Positions 8,018 through 15,452 of a stretch of 33,871 bases of DNA are shown in pieces. The position numbers were made by a program, and so were the translations under genes. The notes below the pieces were generated by a model. The model ran no database searches. It worked only from the letters and a program-made list of their open reading frames with translations, and was not told the DNA's origin. Position 1 is the stretch's first letter. Each line of letters opens with the position of its first letter. The stretch is from a virus: the IMG/VR virus record IMGVR_UViG_3300036851_000526, positions 1 to 33,871 of that record; one strand, written 5' to 3'.

Positions 8018-9417
8018 ACTTGGAACAACTTCGAGAGCTCCTCGTCTCCACTGAGACGCGGATGCATGAGATCCACATCGGCGCTATTGATCGCGCCCTT
8101 GACGACACCGAACAGACGGAGTGGGACGGCCTCGTCGCCACCCTCGAAACCACCCGTGGGCAGATCGCCGGCATGGAGGCCCGCAACCGGGTCGCCGAGT
8201 CGATCAACCGGCCCGGTGGCACCGAGTCCGGCGACGGCGCCCGCGACACCGGCCCGAACTTCAACCGTTCCCACGACCCCATGGACGTTCTCGAGGATCG
8301 GGCGGCGACCCCCCGGCAGCTGGCCGACGCCGCCACCCGCGCCCTCGAGGACAAGGTGGAAGACCCGGACAACATGGCCCACGTCCGTGCCGTGCTCAAG
8401 CGGCACAGCTCCGACCGTGACTGGGTGCGGGGCATGATCCTCCGCGCCAGCGACGACTACACCAACGCCTGGGCCAAGGTGTTCACCGGCCGCGAGTACG
8501 CCCTCACCGCCGAGGAACGCGCCGCCCTTGGGGTGACCACCAACGCCAACGGCAAATTCCTCCTGCCCACCCACCTTGACCCGACCATCATCCTGACGTC
8601 GGCCATGTCCACCAACGAGATCCGCAAGATCGCCCGGGTGGTCACCCTCACCGAGGGCCAGCCAGCGTGGAACGGGGTCACCTCCGCCGGGGTGACCGCC
8701 TCCTGGGACGGCGAGCTCGTCGAGGTCTCCGACGACTCCCCCACCCTGGGGCAGCCGTCGATTGCCACCGTCCGGGCGCAGGCGTTTGTCCAGGCGTCGA
8801 TCTCCGCCACCGAGGACATCGCCAACCTGGCCAACGACCTGCTCATGATGTTCAACGACGCCAAGGACCGCCTCGAGGGCGCCGCCCACGCCACCGGCGC
8901 CGGCACCACCGAACCCAAGGGCGTGTTCACCGCCGTCGCCGCGGTGACCGCCTCGAGGGTGGTCTCCACCACGGCTGCCACCATCGGCCTCGTCGACATC
9001 CACGCCGCCTACCGAGCCGTACCGGTCCGCTACCGGACCCGGTCCACCTGGGTCGGTAACCCCCTCTTCACCCTGGCCATCAAGGCGTTGGGTACGGCCG
9101 TCTCCGCCAGCTTCAGCGGCGACCTCACCGAACCCGTCGCCGGCCGCATCCTCGGCCACCCCCTCGTCGAATCCGACGACGCCCCATCCACCACCACCAC
9201 CACCGCCCTCGACCAAGAGATCATGGTCGGGGACTTCTCCCAGTTCGTCATCGTCGACCGTCCCGGAGACATGGCCGTCGAATACATCCCCCATCTGTTT
9301 GCCACCGCCAACAACCTGCCCGACGGCCGCCGAGGCTGGTACGCCACCTGGCGTAACGGCAGCGACGTAACCAACGTCGACGCTTTCAGATTACTTGTGG
9401 ACAAAACCTCGGCCTGA
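8014..9417 (+). CDS. Major capsid protein, HK97 fold
   Basis: The main shell protein, 467 residues. Residues 1-115 form a charged, helical scaffolding (delta) domain beginning MNLEQLRELLVSTETRMHEI, normally removed by the protease encoded just upstream. The remainder has typical HK97 capsid segments: LLPTHLDPTIILTSAMSTNEIRKIARV, PTLGQPSIATVRAQAFVQASI, and HATGAGTTEPKGVFTA, then LVESDDAPS and MVGDFSQFVIVDRPGDMAVEYIPH. The start overlaps the protease stop, which fits stoichiometric coupling. A strong hairpin follows the gene. Confidence 0.95.
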   Translation: MNLEQLRELLVSTETRMHEIHIGAIDRALDDTEQTEWDGLVATLETTRGQIAGMEARNRVAESINRPGGTESGDGARDTGPNFNRSHDPMDVLEDRAATPRQLADAATRALEDKVEDPDNMAHVRAVLKRHSSDRDWVRGMILRASDDYTNAWAKVFTGREYALTAEERAALGVTTNANGKFLLPTHLDPTIILTSAMSTNEIRKIARVVTLTEGQPAWNGVTSAGVTASWDGELVEVSDDSPTLGQPSIATVRAQAFVQASISATEDIANLANDLLMMFNDAKDRLEGAAHATGAGTTEPKGVFTAVAAVTASRVVSTTAATIGLVDIHAAYRAVPVRYRTRSTWVGNPLFTLAIKALGTAVSASFSGDLTEPVAGRILGHPLVESDDAPSTTTTTALDQEIMVGDFSQFVIVDRPGDMAVEYIPHLFATANNLPDGRRGWYATWRNGSDVTNVDAFRLLVDKTSA

Positions 9418-9428
9418 GTAACACCGCC

Positions 9429-9475
9429 CAGGTGGACCCGGCGCGCGAGTGGTCCCGCGCGTCGGGTGCCACCTG
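9429..9475 (+). terminator. Long hairpin after the capsid gene
   Basis: An inverted repeat immediately downstream of the capsid stop: arm CAGGTGGACCCGGCGCGCG pairs with its near complement ending CCACCTG, about 18 base pairs with one bulged G and one G-T pair, loop about 8 bases. No T-run follows, so it may attenuate transcription or stabilise the abundant capsid message rather than terminate fully. The downstream genes must still be expressed. Confidence 0.6.
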
Positions 9476-9494
9476 ACGTTCATGGGAGCTTGCC

Positions 9495-9719
9495 ATGCCG
9501 CATCCGAATGCCCCGGTCATCGTCCGCCACCCCGACGGCGGCATCCTCATCGTGTTGGACCCTGCCGTCGACTACGACCCGGATGACGTGCTGGTCAAGG
9601 CGTATCCGTGGGCGTTTGTGCCTGCCGACACGACCATCGTCGAATCGGTGGCGGTGGAGCAGGCCACTGCCGCCCCCGGCGAAAAACGGACTCGGGGCCG
9701 ACCGAAGAAGACGGCGTGA
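9495..9719 (+). CDS. Small capsid-adjacent protein
   Basis: A 74-residue acidic protein with a basic C-terminal tail. The core reads VIVRHPDGGILIVLDPAVDY followed by VLVKAYPWAFVP, a pattern found in small proteins directly after actinophage capsid genes. It ends in EKRTRGRPKKTA, an AT-hook-like RGRPKK motif that could bind DNA or the inner capsid surface. Function is unknown to me. Its last codon overlaps the glycosyltransferase start (GTGA). Confidence 0.65.
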   Translation: MPHPNAPVIVRHPDGGILIVLDPAVDYDPDDVLVKAYPWAFVPADTTIVESVAVEQATAAPGEKRTRGRPKKTA

Positions 9720-10471
9720 AACCGGGGACGGTTGCCGTCGGGTTCCTCGACAACGGCGACTGGTCGGCGTGTTTCGGCCTGTCGTTGCTCAACCTGTCGC
9801 TGGCCGACGCCCACGGCCCCCGCCGACTGGTACCCGACGGGAAACTGCTGCGGAAACGGTGTGCCGCCGGCGGGCTGGTCGCCGCCCGCAACGAGGTGGC
9901 GGCGCAGACCCTCGACGCCACCGAATGCGAATGGCTGTTCATGGTCGACGCCGACATGGGCTTCGCGCCCGACACGATCGAGCGGCTGGTGGCCGCCGCC
10001 GACCCAGACACCCGCCCTGTCGTCAGTGGCCTCTGTTTCAAGCTCCACAGCGACGGACCCGGCGTCTTCCACGGCGAGAAGTACGTGATCCTTCCCACCG
10101 CCTTCGCCTGGGTGGACGAACCCGACACCGTCGGGTTCGCGCCACTCCGAAGCCTGCCCGACGACACGCTCCTTGAGGTGTCGGCCACTGGCGCCGCCTG
10201 CCTCCTCGTTCACCGCTCCGCTCTAGAGAAGGTGCGGGGCCGCTATGGCGACTGCTGGTTCGACCCTGTCACCCACCCGACTGGCCCCACCACGTTCTCT
10301 GAGGACCTGTCGTTTTGTATTCGGCTCGCTTCCGTCGACATCCCCATCTTCGTCCACACTGGCGTGGGCACCACCCACGACAAGGGCGGCGTGTTCCTCG
10401 ACTGGGACGCTTTCGAAGCCCAGCATCTGGACGCCGACCTGGGCCGCCACCCCGAGGCTGTCCCCGCATGA
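9716..10471 (+). CDS. GT-A-type glycosyltransferase
   Basis: A 251-residue protein with the signature of a small family-2-like glycosyltransferase. The early segment GLVAARNEVAAQTL precedes WLFMVDADMGF, whose DAD (Asp78, Asp80) matches the metal- and nucleotide-sugar-binding DxD motif. Later segments are SGLCFK, SATGAACLLVHRSAL and FSEDLSFCIRLA, the last resembling the acceptor/catalytic ED motif. The start is GTG 9716, overlapping the previous stop; the frame extends upstream only as shadow. Being in the head operon, it may glycosylate the capsid or another virion protein, which is inference. Confidence 0.85.
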   Translation: MKPGTVAVGFLDNGDWSACFGLSLLNLSLADAHGPRRLVPDGKLLRKRCAAGGLVAARNEVAAQTLDATECEWLFMVDADMGFAPDTIERLVAAADPDTRPVVSGLCFKLHSDGPGVFHGEKYVILPTAFAWVDEPDTVGFAPLRSLPDDTLLEVSATGAACLLVHRSALEKVRGRYGDCWFDPVTHPTGPTTFSEDLSFCIRLASVDIPIFVHTGVGTTHDKGGVFLDWDAFEAQHLDADLGRHPEAVPA

Positions 10472-10483
10472 GAGGAGCGTGAG

Positions 10484-11116
10484 GTGGCCGACATCCTCGA
10501 CATCCTCACCCTCGCCGAAGCGAAACTGGCCCTGAACCTGTCGGGAACAACCAGCTACGACTCCGAACTACCCGCCTGGATCACCGGCGTGTCCCGGCTA
10601 CTCGACTCCGAGTTTGGCCCGGTGGTGCGCCGAACCATCACCGGCGAAACCCACGACGGCGGATATTCCTCCATCCGCACCCGCCTCCGGCCCGTGACCT
10701 CGTTCACGTCCGTCACCGAATACGTGTCCACCACCGGCACCGCCCTCACCGTCGAAACCAACGCGTTGAAGCCGGCGTCGGCCTATTTCGCTGACACCTA
10801 CGACCGGGATCCCACCCTGTTCTCCGGGCGGATCCGCCGCCGGGCCAGCGGCTCCGACACCGTCTTCGCCACCGGGTCGAAGAACGTGGCGGTCACCTAT
10901 GTCGCCGGCCGGTTCGCTGACACCGCCGGCGTGGACGAGCGGTTCAAAGGTGCTGCCCGTCTCACCTTGGCCCACATGTGGATGAGCCAACGGCCGAGCC
11001 TCGCCCAGGTGGGTGAGTTCGAGGTGCCCACTCAGCAGTTCCCGCGGTGGGCGATGCCGAATGCGGTCCGCGAAATGCTCGCCGATGAGTGGCAATGGAA
11101 GCCGTTGGTAGCGTGA
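10484..11116 (+). CDS. Head-tail connector (gp6-like adaptor)
   Basis: A 210-residue protein starting at GTG 10484 behind GAGGAG. The opening DILTLAEAKLALNLSGTTSYDSELPAWITGVSRLLDSEFG is the usual start of phage adaptor proteins that form a ring under the portal. The middle is beta-rich (RLRPVTSFTSVTEYVST). The C-terminal helix FKGAARLTLAHMWMSQRP, followed by FPRWAMPNAVREMLADEW, completes the family pattern. Its stop overlaps the second HNH gene, which separates it from the remaining head-completion genes. Confidence 0.88.
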   Translation: MADILDILTLAEAKLALNLSGTTSYDSELPAWITGVSRLLDSEFGPVVRRTITGETHDGGYSSIRTRLRPVTSFTSVTEYVSTTGTALTVETNALKPASAYFADTYDRDPTLFSGRIRRRASGSDTVFATGSKNVAVTYVAGRFADTAGVDERFKGAARLTLAHMWMSQRPSLAQVGEFEVPTQQFPRWAMPNAVREMLADEWQWKPLVA

Positions 11117-11685
11117 GCCAGTGCCAGAGATGCGGGCAGGAGGTACCTCCCCGAACACGTCCGGGTGGTACTCCCAAGAAGTTCTGCTCGAAGAGATGCA
11201 AGGACGCCGCGTGGTACGCAGACCACCAAGATGAGCAGCGCGAGTGGCGGACGGCGAACCGCGAACAACGGTGCGAGCTCATGCACCAGTGGTATCTGGC
11301 CAACACAGAACGACATCGAGCTGCCACTCAGCGTTGGGCAGCGGCCAACCCTGAGCGCGTACAAGCCTTCAGCCGTGAAACAGCCCGTCGCTGGCGGGCA
11401 GCGCACCCAGAAGAGGCCCGAGAAGCAGCACGTAAACGCCGGGCGTTGAAGAAAGGTGCGGCGGTAGTCGAGCAGATCTCCCTTGATGTGCTCTTCGAAC
11501 GCGATGGGCGCCGCTGCCATATCTGCAAGAAAATGCTGACTCGTTCCAAGGCATCAGTAGACCACCTCGTCCCGTTGTCGCACGGCGGCGAGCATTCGTG
11601 GGCGAACGTGGCGTTGGCTCATCGTTCGTGTAACTCGAGACGTGGGGCGGGGCGGCTACCGGCGCAGCTCAGGTTGGTCGGATGA
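11113..11685 (+). CDS. HNH endonuclease with N-terminal zinc finger
   Basis: A 190-residue protein starting at GTG 11113, overlapping the connector stop. The N-terminus holds a Cys4-type finger (CQRCG, then FCSKRCKDAAWY). Residues 40-110 are charged helices with repeated A-N-P-E-R and R-R-W-R-A-A patterns. The C-terminal HNH domain reads DGRRCHICKKMLTRSKASVDHLVPLSHGG, then WANVALAHRSCNSRRG, with all expected His/Asn residues. Unlike the first HNH gene it is tightly coupled on both sides (GTGA, ATGA). It occupies the place where a head-closure gene would be expected. Confidence 0.87.
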   Translation: MSQCQRCGQEVPPRTRPGGTPKKFCSKRCKDAAWYADHQDEQREWRTANREQRCELMHQWYLANTERHRAATQRWAAANPERVQAFSRETARRWRAAHPEEAREAARKRRALKKGAAVVEQISLDVLFERDGRRCHICKKMLTRSKASVDHLVPLSHGGEHSWANVALAHRSCNSRRGAGRLPAQLRLVG

Positions 11686-12149
11686 CTACTGGAACGTCGT
11701 TGATAGTGGTAAAGCAAAGCCTGGTCACGGCGTTGCGGGCCCGGGCCGGCCTCGCTGGCGTCCAGGTCCTCTACGCCTCCGACGATTTCCCCTCTGGCGA
11801 CGACCACGTCGAGGACGAATCGATCTGGCTGGGGGATACCGAGTGGCTCGAGTCGGAGATTCCGGTGTTCAACACCGGGACGAAGAAGGTCGACGAGGTG
11901 TACGAGCTGGCGTGGGTGGTGCAGGTCGTCAAGGCCGACGGGTCCACCCAGGAAGCCACTGACGTGCGGGCCAAGGCGATCCTTGTCGAGTTGCAGCAGG
12001 CGTTGGCGGAGACCCCGCAGCTTTCGGTGGCGACGTTCTGGGCGCTGATGCGGATGCGCCGCCACGCCACCGGCCAGGTCCTCTCCGGACCCGGACACGG
12101 CTCCCGGTTCGAAGGTGTCATTGAAGTGAAAGCCCGGCTCGCCCCGTAA
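11682..12149 (+). CDS. Tail terminator / tail completion protein
   Basis: A 155-residue protein with the profile of the ring protein that caps the tail tube. It begins with LVTALRARAGLAGVQVLYA, a helix-strand typical of tail terminators, followed by WLGDTEWLESEIPVFNTGTKKVDEVYELAWVVQVVKADG and a helix containing RAKAILVELQQALAETPQL. The ending SRFEGVIEVKARLAP is a closing beta strand. The assignment rests on this pattern and on its position just before the tail tube gene. The start ATG overlaps the HNH stop. Confidence 0.75.
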   Translation: MTTGTSLIVVKQSLVTALRARAGLAGVQVLYASDDFPSGDDHVEDESIWLGDTEWLESEIPVFNTGTKKVDEVYELAWVVQVVKADGSTQEATDVRAKAILVELQQALAETPQLSVATFWALMRMRRHATGQVLSGPGHGSRFEGVIEVKARLAP

Positions 12150-12157
12150 GGAGCGTC

Positions 12158-12331
12158 ATGAAGCTCAAGTACGTAGGGCCGCATGAAGCGGTCGAGATCC
12201 CTGCCCTCGGCATGACCGTCGAAGCCGGCGAGACCGTCGAAGTCACCGGCGACATGGCCGAGGAGTTTTTGAAGCGGGACGACTGGGTGCGGACCGACAA
12301 GCCGAAGACCGGGAAAGGTGACAGCGCATGA
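12158..12331 (+). CDS. Small protein before the tail tube
   Basis: A 57-residue acidic protein beginning MKLKYVGPHEAVEIPALGMTV and continuing EAGETVEVTGDMAEEFLKRDDW. This compact beta pattern with a closing helix (phage-type small 'VGPHEAVEI' proteins) is common beside tail genes in siphophages. It follows a GGAG at 12150-12153, and its stop overlaps the tail tube ATG. The biochemical role is not known to me. Confidence 0.72.
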   Translation: MKLKYVGPHEAVEIPALGMTVEAGETVEVTGDMAEEFLKRDDWVRTDKPKTGKGDSA

Positions 12332-13281
12332 GCGGCTCAGGACTCAACGCCCAGCTCGGGTTCGTAGCGGAGTCGACCTACGGAACCGCGGTTACGGTCA
12401 CGAAATTTTTGGAGTTCGTGAACGAAACGATGGAGGCAGACGTAGAAAGGATTCCGTCTGCTGGGCTCCGGGCTGGCCGGCGGGTCCAACTGTCCTCCCA
12501 GTGGGCCGTGGGGCGGAGCTCCGCTGGCGGCGACATCGAACTCGAACTCTCCAACGTCGGCCAGGGGCTCCTGTGGCTCCACGCCATGGGGTCATCGACA
12601 ACCAGTGGCAGCGGACCCTATGTCCACACCTACAAGCCAACCGACCTCCAGACGTTGTTCATGACGATACAGATCGGGAAACCGTTCATCGGTGGGACCG
12701 TCCAGGCGTTCACCTACACCGGCTGCAAGATCGCTGGCTGGGAGCTCTCCGCGTCCGCCGGGGAAATCGCCATGGTCACCTTCAACATCCTGGCCCAGGC
12801 CGAATCGACCGCTATCGCTCTGGCGACGGCAACCTATCCGGCGACCTATGCGCCGATGACATTCGTACAGGGCGTCCTGTCGTTGGGCGGGTCGGCTGTC
12901 GACGTGCGGGAGATCACCATCTCGGCAGACAACGGTTTGAAGGACGACCGGTACTTCATCAAAGGGAGTGGACTGCGGAGCCAGCCGATCGAGTCGGCGA
13001 GGCGCGAATACACGTGGTCGGCGGAGATGGACTTCGTCGATCTGACCGCCTACAACCGGTTCAAGAACGGCACCGAGGCGGCGCTCACCCTCACATTCAC
13101 CAACGGTGCCGACATTTTCCAGGTGGCCGGCAACGTCAGAACCGACGGGTCGACCCCGACGGTTGGTGGCCCGGACATCTTGGCCCAGCCGTTGTCGGGC
13201 CGGTTCGTGGCGTCGGGAGCGACGGACGATACGGCGATCAAGATCGTCCGGACGACCAGCGAGGCGACGGCGACGGCATGA
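12328..13281 (+). CDS. Major tail protein (tail tube)
   Basis: A 317-residue tail-tube subunit. Characteristic segments are the opening QLGFVAESTYGTAVTVTKFLEF, the central beta strands (SSAGGDIELELSNVGQGLLW, YVHTYKPTDLQTLFMTIQIG, KIAGWELSASAGEIAMVTFNI), and the late VDVREITISADNGLKDDRYF. Length fits a single-domain tube protein plus a small extension. The gene sits in the standard place just upstream of the assembly chaperone, with overlaps on both sides (ATGA). Confidence 0.88.
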   Translation: MSGSGLNAQLGFVAESTYGTAVTVTKFLEFVNETMEADVERIPSAGLRAGRRVQLSSQWAVGRSSAGGDIELELSNVGQGLLWLHAMGSSTTSGSGPYVHTYKPTDLQTLFMTIQIGKPFIGGTVQAFTYTGCKIAGWELSASAGEIAMVTFNILAQAESTAIALATATYPATYAPMTFVQGVLSLGGSAVDVREITISADNGLKDDRYFIKGSGLRSQPIESARREYTWSAEMDFVDLTAYNRFKNGTEAALTLTFTNGADIFQVAGNVRTDGSTPTVGGPDILAQPLSGRFVASGATDDTAIKIVRTTSEATATA

Positions 13282-13664
13282 CCGACAAGGAGCGGTTCCT
13301 CAAGGCACGTCTCCCCGAACGAGACGTCGACGTCGATGGCGTGGGGACGGTCCGGGTGCGGAGCCTGTCCCGGGCTGAGGCTGGTCGCCTCAAGGAGTTC
13401 GTGGACAACCCGGAGGCGGGCGAGGTGTTCGTCCTCGCTACCGGTTTGGTCGACCCGGTCTTGTCTGAGGATGAGGTACGCCAGTGGCAGGCGGCGGCCA
13501 CGTCGGCGGAGGTGGAGGAGGTGACGACCGCCATCTTGGGCCTGTCCGGGTTGTTGGGTGACGCCATCGGGGATGCCAGACGGTCCTTTCGTCCGCAACC
13601 CGGAGCGGCAGATGGAGTTCCACCTGGCCCGGACGTTGGGGATGACGGTGGGCCAGTTGCGTGA
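13278..13664 (+). CDS. Tail assembly chaperone, upstream frame
   Basis: The gpG-like part of the tail assembly chaperone, 128 residues if translated without slippage. It starts at ATG 13278 overlapping the tube stop. The text ERDVDVDGVGTVRVRSLSRAEAGRLKEF and VLSEDEVRQWQAAATSAEVEEVTTAILGLSGL is the usual N-terminal chaperone domain. After about residue 98 the frame becomes Pro/Gly-rich and loses helical character, while the next frame carries a typical C-terminal chaperone domain. This indicates a frameshifted extension in the overlap. Confidence 0.8.
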   Translation: MTDKERFLKARLPERDVDVDGVGTVRVRSLSRAEAGRLKEFVDNPEAGEVFVLATGLVDPVLSEDEVRQWQAAATSAEVEEVTTAILGLSGLLGDAIGDARRSFRPQPGAADGVPPGPDVGDDGGPVA

Positions 13665-13764
13665 GGAGATGAGCAGCGCCGAGTTCTTCGAATGGTGGGG
13701 TTTCCTGGCCTGGGAGATGGCGGAGGCCAAGAAGGCCGAGCGGAAGGCACGGGGCCGTGGCTGA
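13573..13764 (+). CDS. Tail assembly chaperone, downstream frame
   Basis: The gpT-like C-terminal part. It reads NPERQMEFHLARTLGMTVGQL, REEMSSAEFFEWWGFLAWEM and then a Lys/Arg tail, typical of the second domain of tail assembly chaperones. The frame is +1 (equivalently -2) to the upstream ORF, not the usual -1. Slip candidates are GGGG at 13569-13572, where a GGG-decoding tRNA re-pairs perfectly, and TTTC at 13587-13590. The fused product would be about 161 residues. Independent start at ATG 13573 is possible, but no well-spaced ribosome site precedes it. Confidence 0.72.
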   Translation: MPDGPFVRNPERQMEFHLARTLGMTVGQLREEMSSAEFFEWWGFLAWEMAEAKKAERKARGRG

Positions 13765-14188
13765 CGAGATCACCATCAAGGTCGAAGGGCTTCGCGACCT
13801 GAACAAGACCTTGAAGCGTCTGGCTGATGACGCCCCGAAGGCGCTGCGGCAGGCCAACCTGGCCGCCGCCAAAGCGATCGTGGCCGAGGCCCTGCCCCAC
13901 GTCCCCGTCGGTACCTCCCAGTACGACCGTCACCAGGGGGCGCTGAAGAAGTCGGTCAAAGCACTGGCGTCGGCTACGGCGTCGCGGATGAAGGCCGGCT
14001 CGGCCGCCGTGCCCTACGCCCCGGCGGTCCACTGGGGTACTGGCCCCCGCCCGGGCCTGAAGGGACCGCACAACATCAAGCGCAACGCCTTCCTGTGGAA
14101 TGCCCGTCAGAGGCTCCTGAAAGAGGTTAGGGACGAATACGAGAAGGAGCTCGAGGCCCTGATCACCAAGACGGTGAGGGGCCGGTAG
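13757..14188 (+). CDS. HK97 gp10-like tail/head completion protein
   Basis: A 143-residue protein with the HK97 gp10-like pattern: ITIKVEGLRDLNKTLKRLA at the start, a helix with AAAKAIVAEALPHVPVGTS, and AVPYAPAVHWGTG followed by NAFLWNARQ. These proteins join or complete the head-tail interface. Here the gene lies after the tail chaperone and before the tape measure, rather than between connector and tail terminator where it usually occurs. It starts at GTG 13757, overlapping the chaperone stop. Confidence 0.78.
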   Translation: MADEITIKVEGLRDLNKTLKRLADDAPKALRQANLAAAKAIVAEALPHVPVGTSQYDRHQGALKKSVKALASATASRMKAGSAAVPYAPAVHWGTGPRPGLKGPHNIKRNAFLWNARQRLLKEVRDEYEKELEALITKTVRGR

Positions 14189-15451
14189 ATGGCATCGCCC
14201 GTAGTTGTCAGTGTTCTCGGCAACGTCAAGAACCTCCAGGACGCGTTGGACAAGGGGGCCAAGTCCACTCAGTCGTTCGGGGACAAGGTCCACGCAGCCG
14301 GTCAGAAGATGACCGCGTTCGCCACCGTCCCCATCGCCGGGTTCCTGGCCCTAGCCACCAAGGCGGCCATCGAGGACGCCGCCGCCCAGGACAAGTTGGC
14401 CACGGTGGTGAAGAACCTGAAGGGTGATTCCGACGCGCTGGTGAAGACGGTGGAGGAGCAGATCCTCAAGTTCCAGAAGGTGTCCACCTTCACCGATGAT
14501 CAGCTCCGCCCCGCCTACCAGAACCTCCTGGTGGCCACCAAGGATGTGAAGCAGACCCAGGATCTGATGACGGTGGCGATGGACGTCGCCGCCGCCAAGG
14601 GCCTGGATCTCGAGACGGTGACCAAGGCCATGGCCAAGGCCCACGACGGGAATACGGGGGCCCTCTCCAAGCTGGGTATCGCCGTGAAGGACGCGTCGGG
14701 GGAGACCCTGTCCTTCGAGCAGATCATGGCCAATGCCACCAAGACGTTCGGGGGCTCGGCCCAGGCGGCGGCGGAGACCACCTCGGGGAAGATGCAGAAC
14801 CTCAAACGCGACCTCGGGGAGCTGACCGAACAGATCGGGACGGTCATGCTGCCCATCGTCCAGCAACTGGCAGACAAGCTGCTGCCGGTGATCCAACGGT
14901 TCTCAGAGATGGACGCCGGCACTCAACAGATGATCGTGGGGGTGGGTCTGGCCGTGGCGGCCATCGGCCCCCTGTTGACGTCGATCCGTTCTATTCACAC
15001 GGCGTTGACGTTCCTGGCCGCCCATCCGATCATCCTGTTCTTGGCGTCCCTCACCCTCGCCATCAACGACGTGAAAAAGAGTTGGGATGACCTTCAAAAG
15101 GGCATCTCGCCCAAGGGTGGTATCCCCGGATCGGGGATCAGCGTCCTCGACCGGTTGACCGGCGGGAAGCTCCTCAACCCGATCCGTAATGTCCTCGGTG
15201 ATTTCGGGAACCAACTGATGGGCCGAGCCGGTGGCGGCCCGATTTCGGGTCCGGCGATCGTGGGGGAACGCGGACCGGAGCTGTTCCTCCCGTCTGGGTC
15301 GGGGCGGATCGTCCCCAACCATCTGTTGGGAGGCGGTGGGACGGTGATCAATGTGACGGTCAACGGGGCGTTGGATCCGGTGTCGGTCGGCCGGCAGATC
15401 ATCGGCCTGATCCAGGCCGAGCAGCGCCGCACGGGGACGCTGGTGGCCTGA
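14189..15451 (+). CDS. Tape measure protein (short)
   Basis: A 420-residue tape measure that sets tail length. It has long helical and coiled-coil stretches, with a hydrophobic region (MIVGVGLAVAAIGPLL and FLAAHPIILFLASLTLAI) around residues 248-292. Its C-terminal motif GGGPISGPAIVGERGPELFLP is typical of siphophage tape measures. Using the common rule of about 1.5 angstrom per residue gives a tail near 60 nm, short for a siphovirus. It starts directly after the previous stop. No lysozyme or peptidase domain is visible in it. Confidence 0.9.
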   Translation: MASPVVVSVLGNVKNLQDALDKGAKSTQSFGDKVHAAGQKMTAFATVPIAGFLALATKAAIEDAAAQDKLATVVKNLKGDSDALVKTVEEQILKFQKVSTFTDDQLRPAYQNLLVATKDVKQTQDLMTVAMDVAAAKGLDLETVTKAMAKAHDGNTGALSKLGIAVKDASGETLSFEQIMANATKTFGGSAQAAAETTSGKMQNLKRDLGELTEQIGTVMLPIVQQLADKLLPVIQRFSEMDAGTQQMIVGVGLAVAAIGPLLTSIRSIHTALTFLAAHPIILFLASLTLAINDVKKSWDDLQKGISPKGGIPGSGISVLDRLTGGKLLNPIRNVLGDFGNQLMGRAGGGPISGPAIVGERGPELFLPSGSGRIVPNHLLGGGGTVINVTVNGALDPVSVGRQIIGLIQAEQRRTGTLVA

Positions 15452-15452
15452 C

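Noticed and set aside
7855-9294. Long antisense ORF opposite the capsid gene, and similar antisense ORFs over the portal and terminase
   Set aside because: They arise from high-GC codon bias opposite clearly recognised genes, and their translations are Gly/Arg/His-rich without domain patterns.
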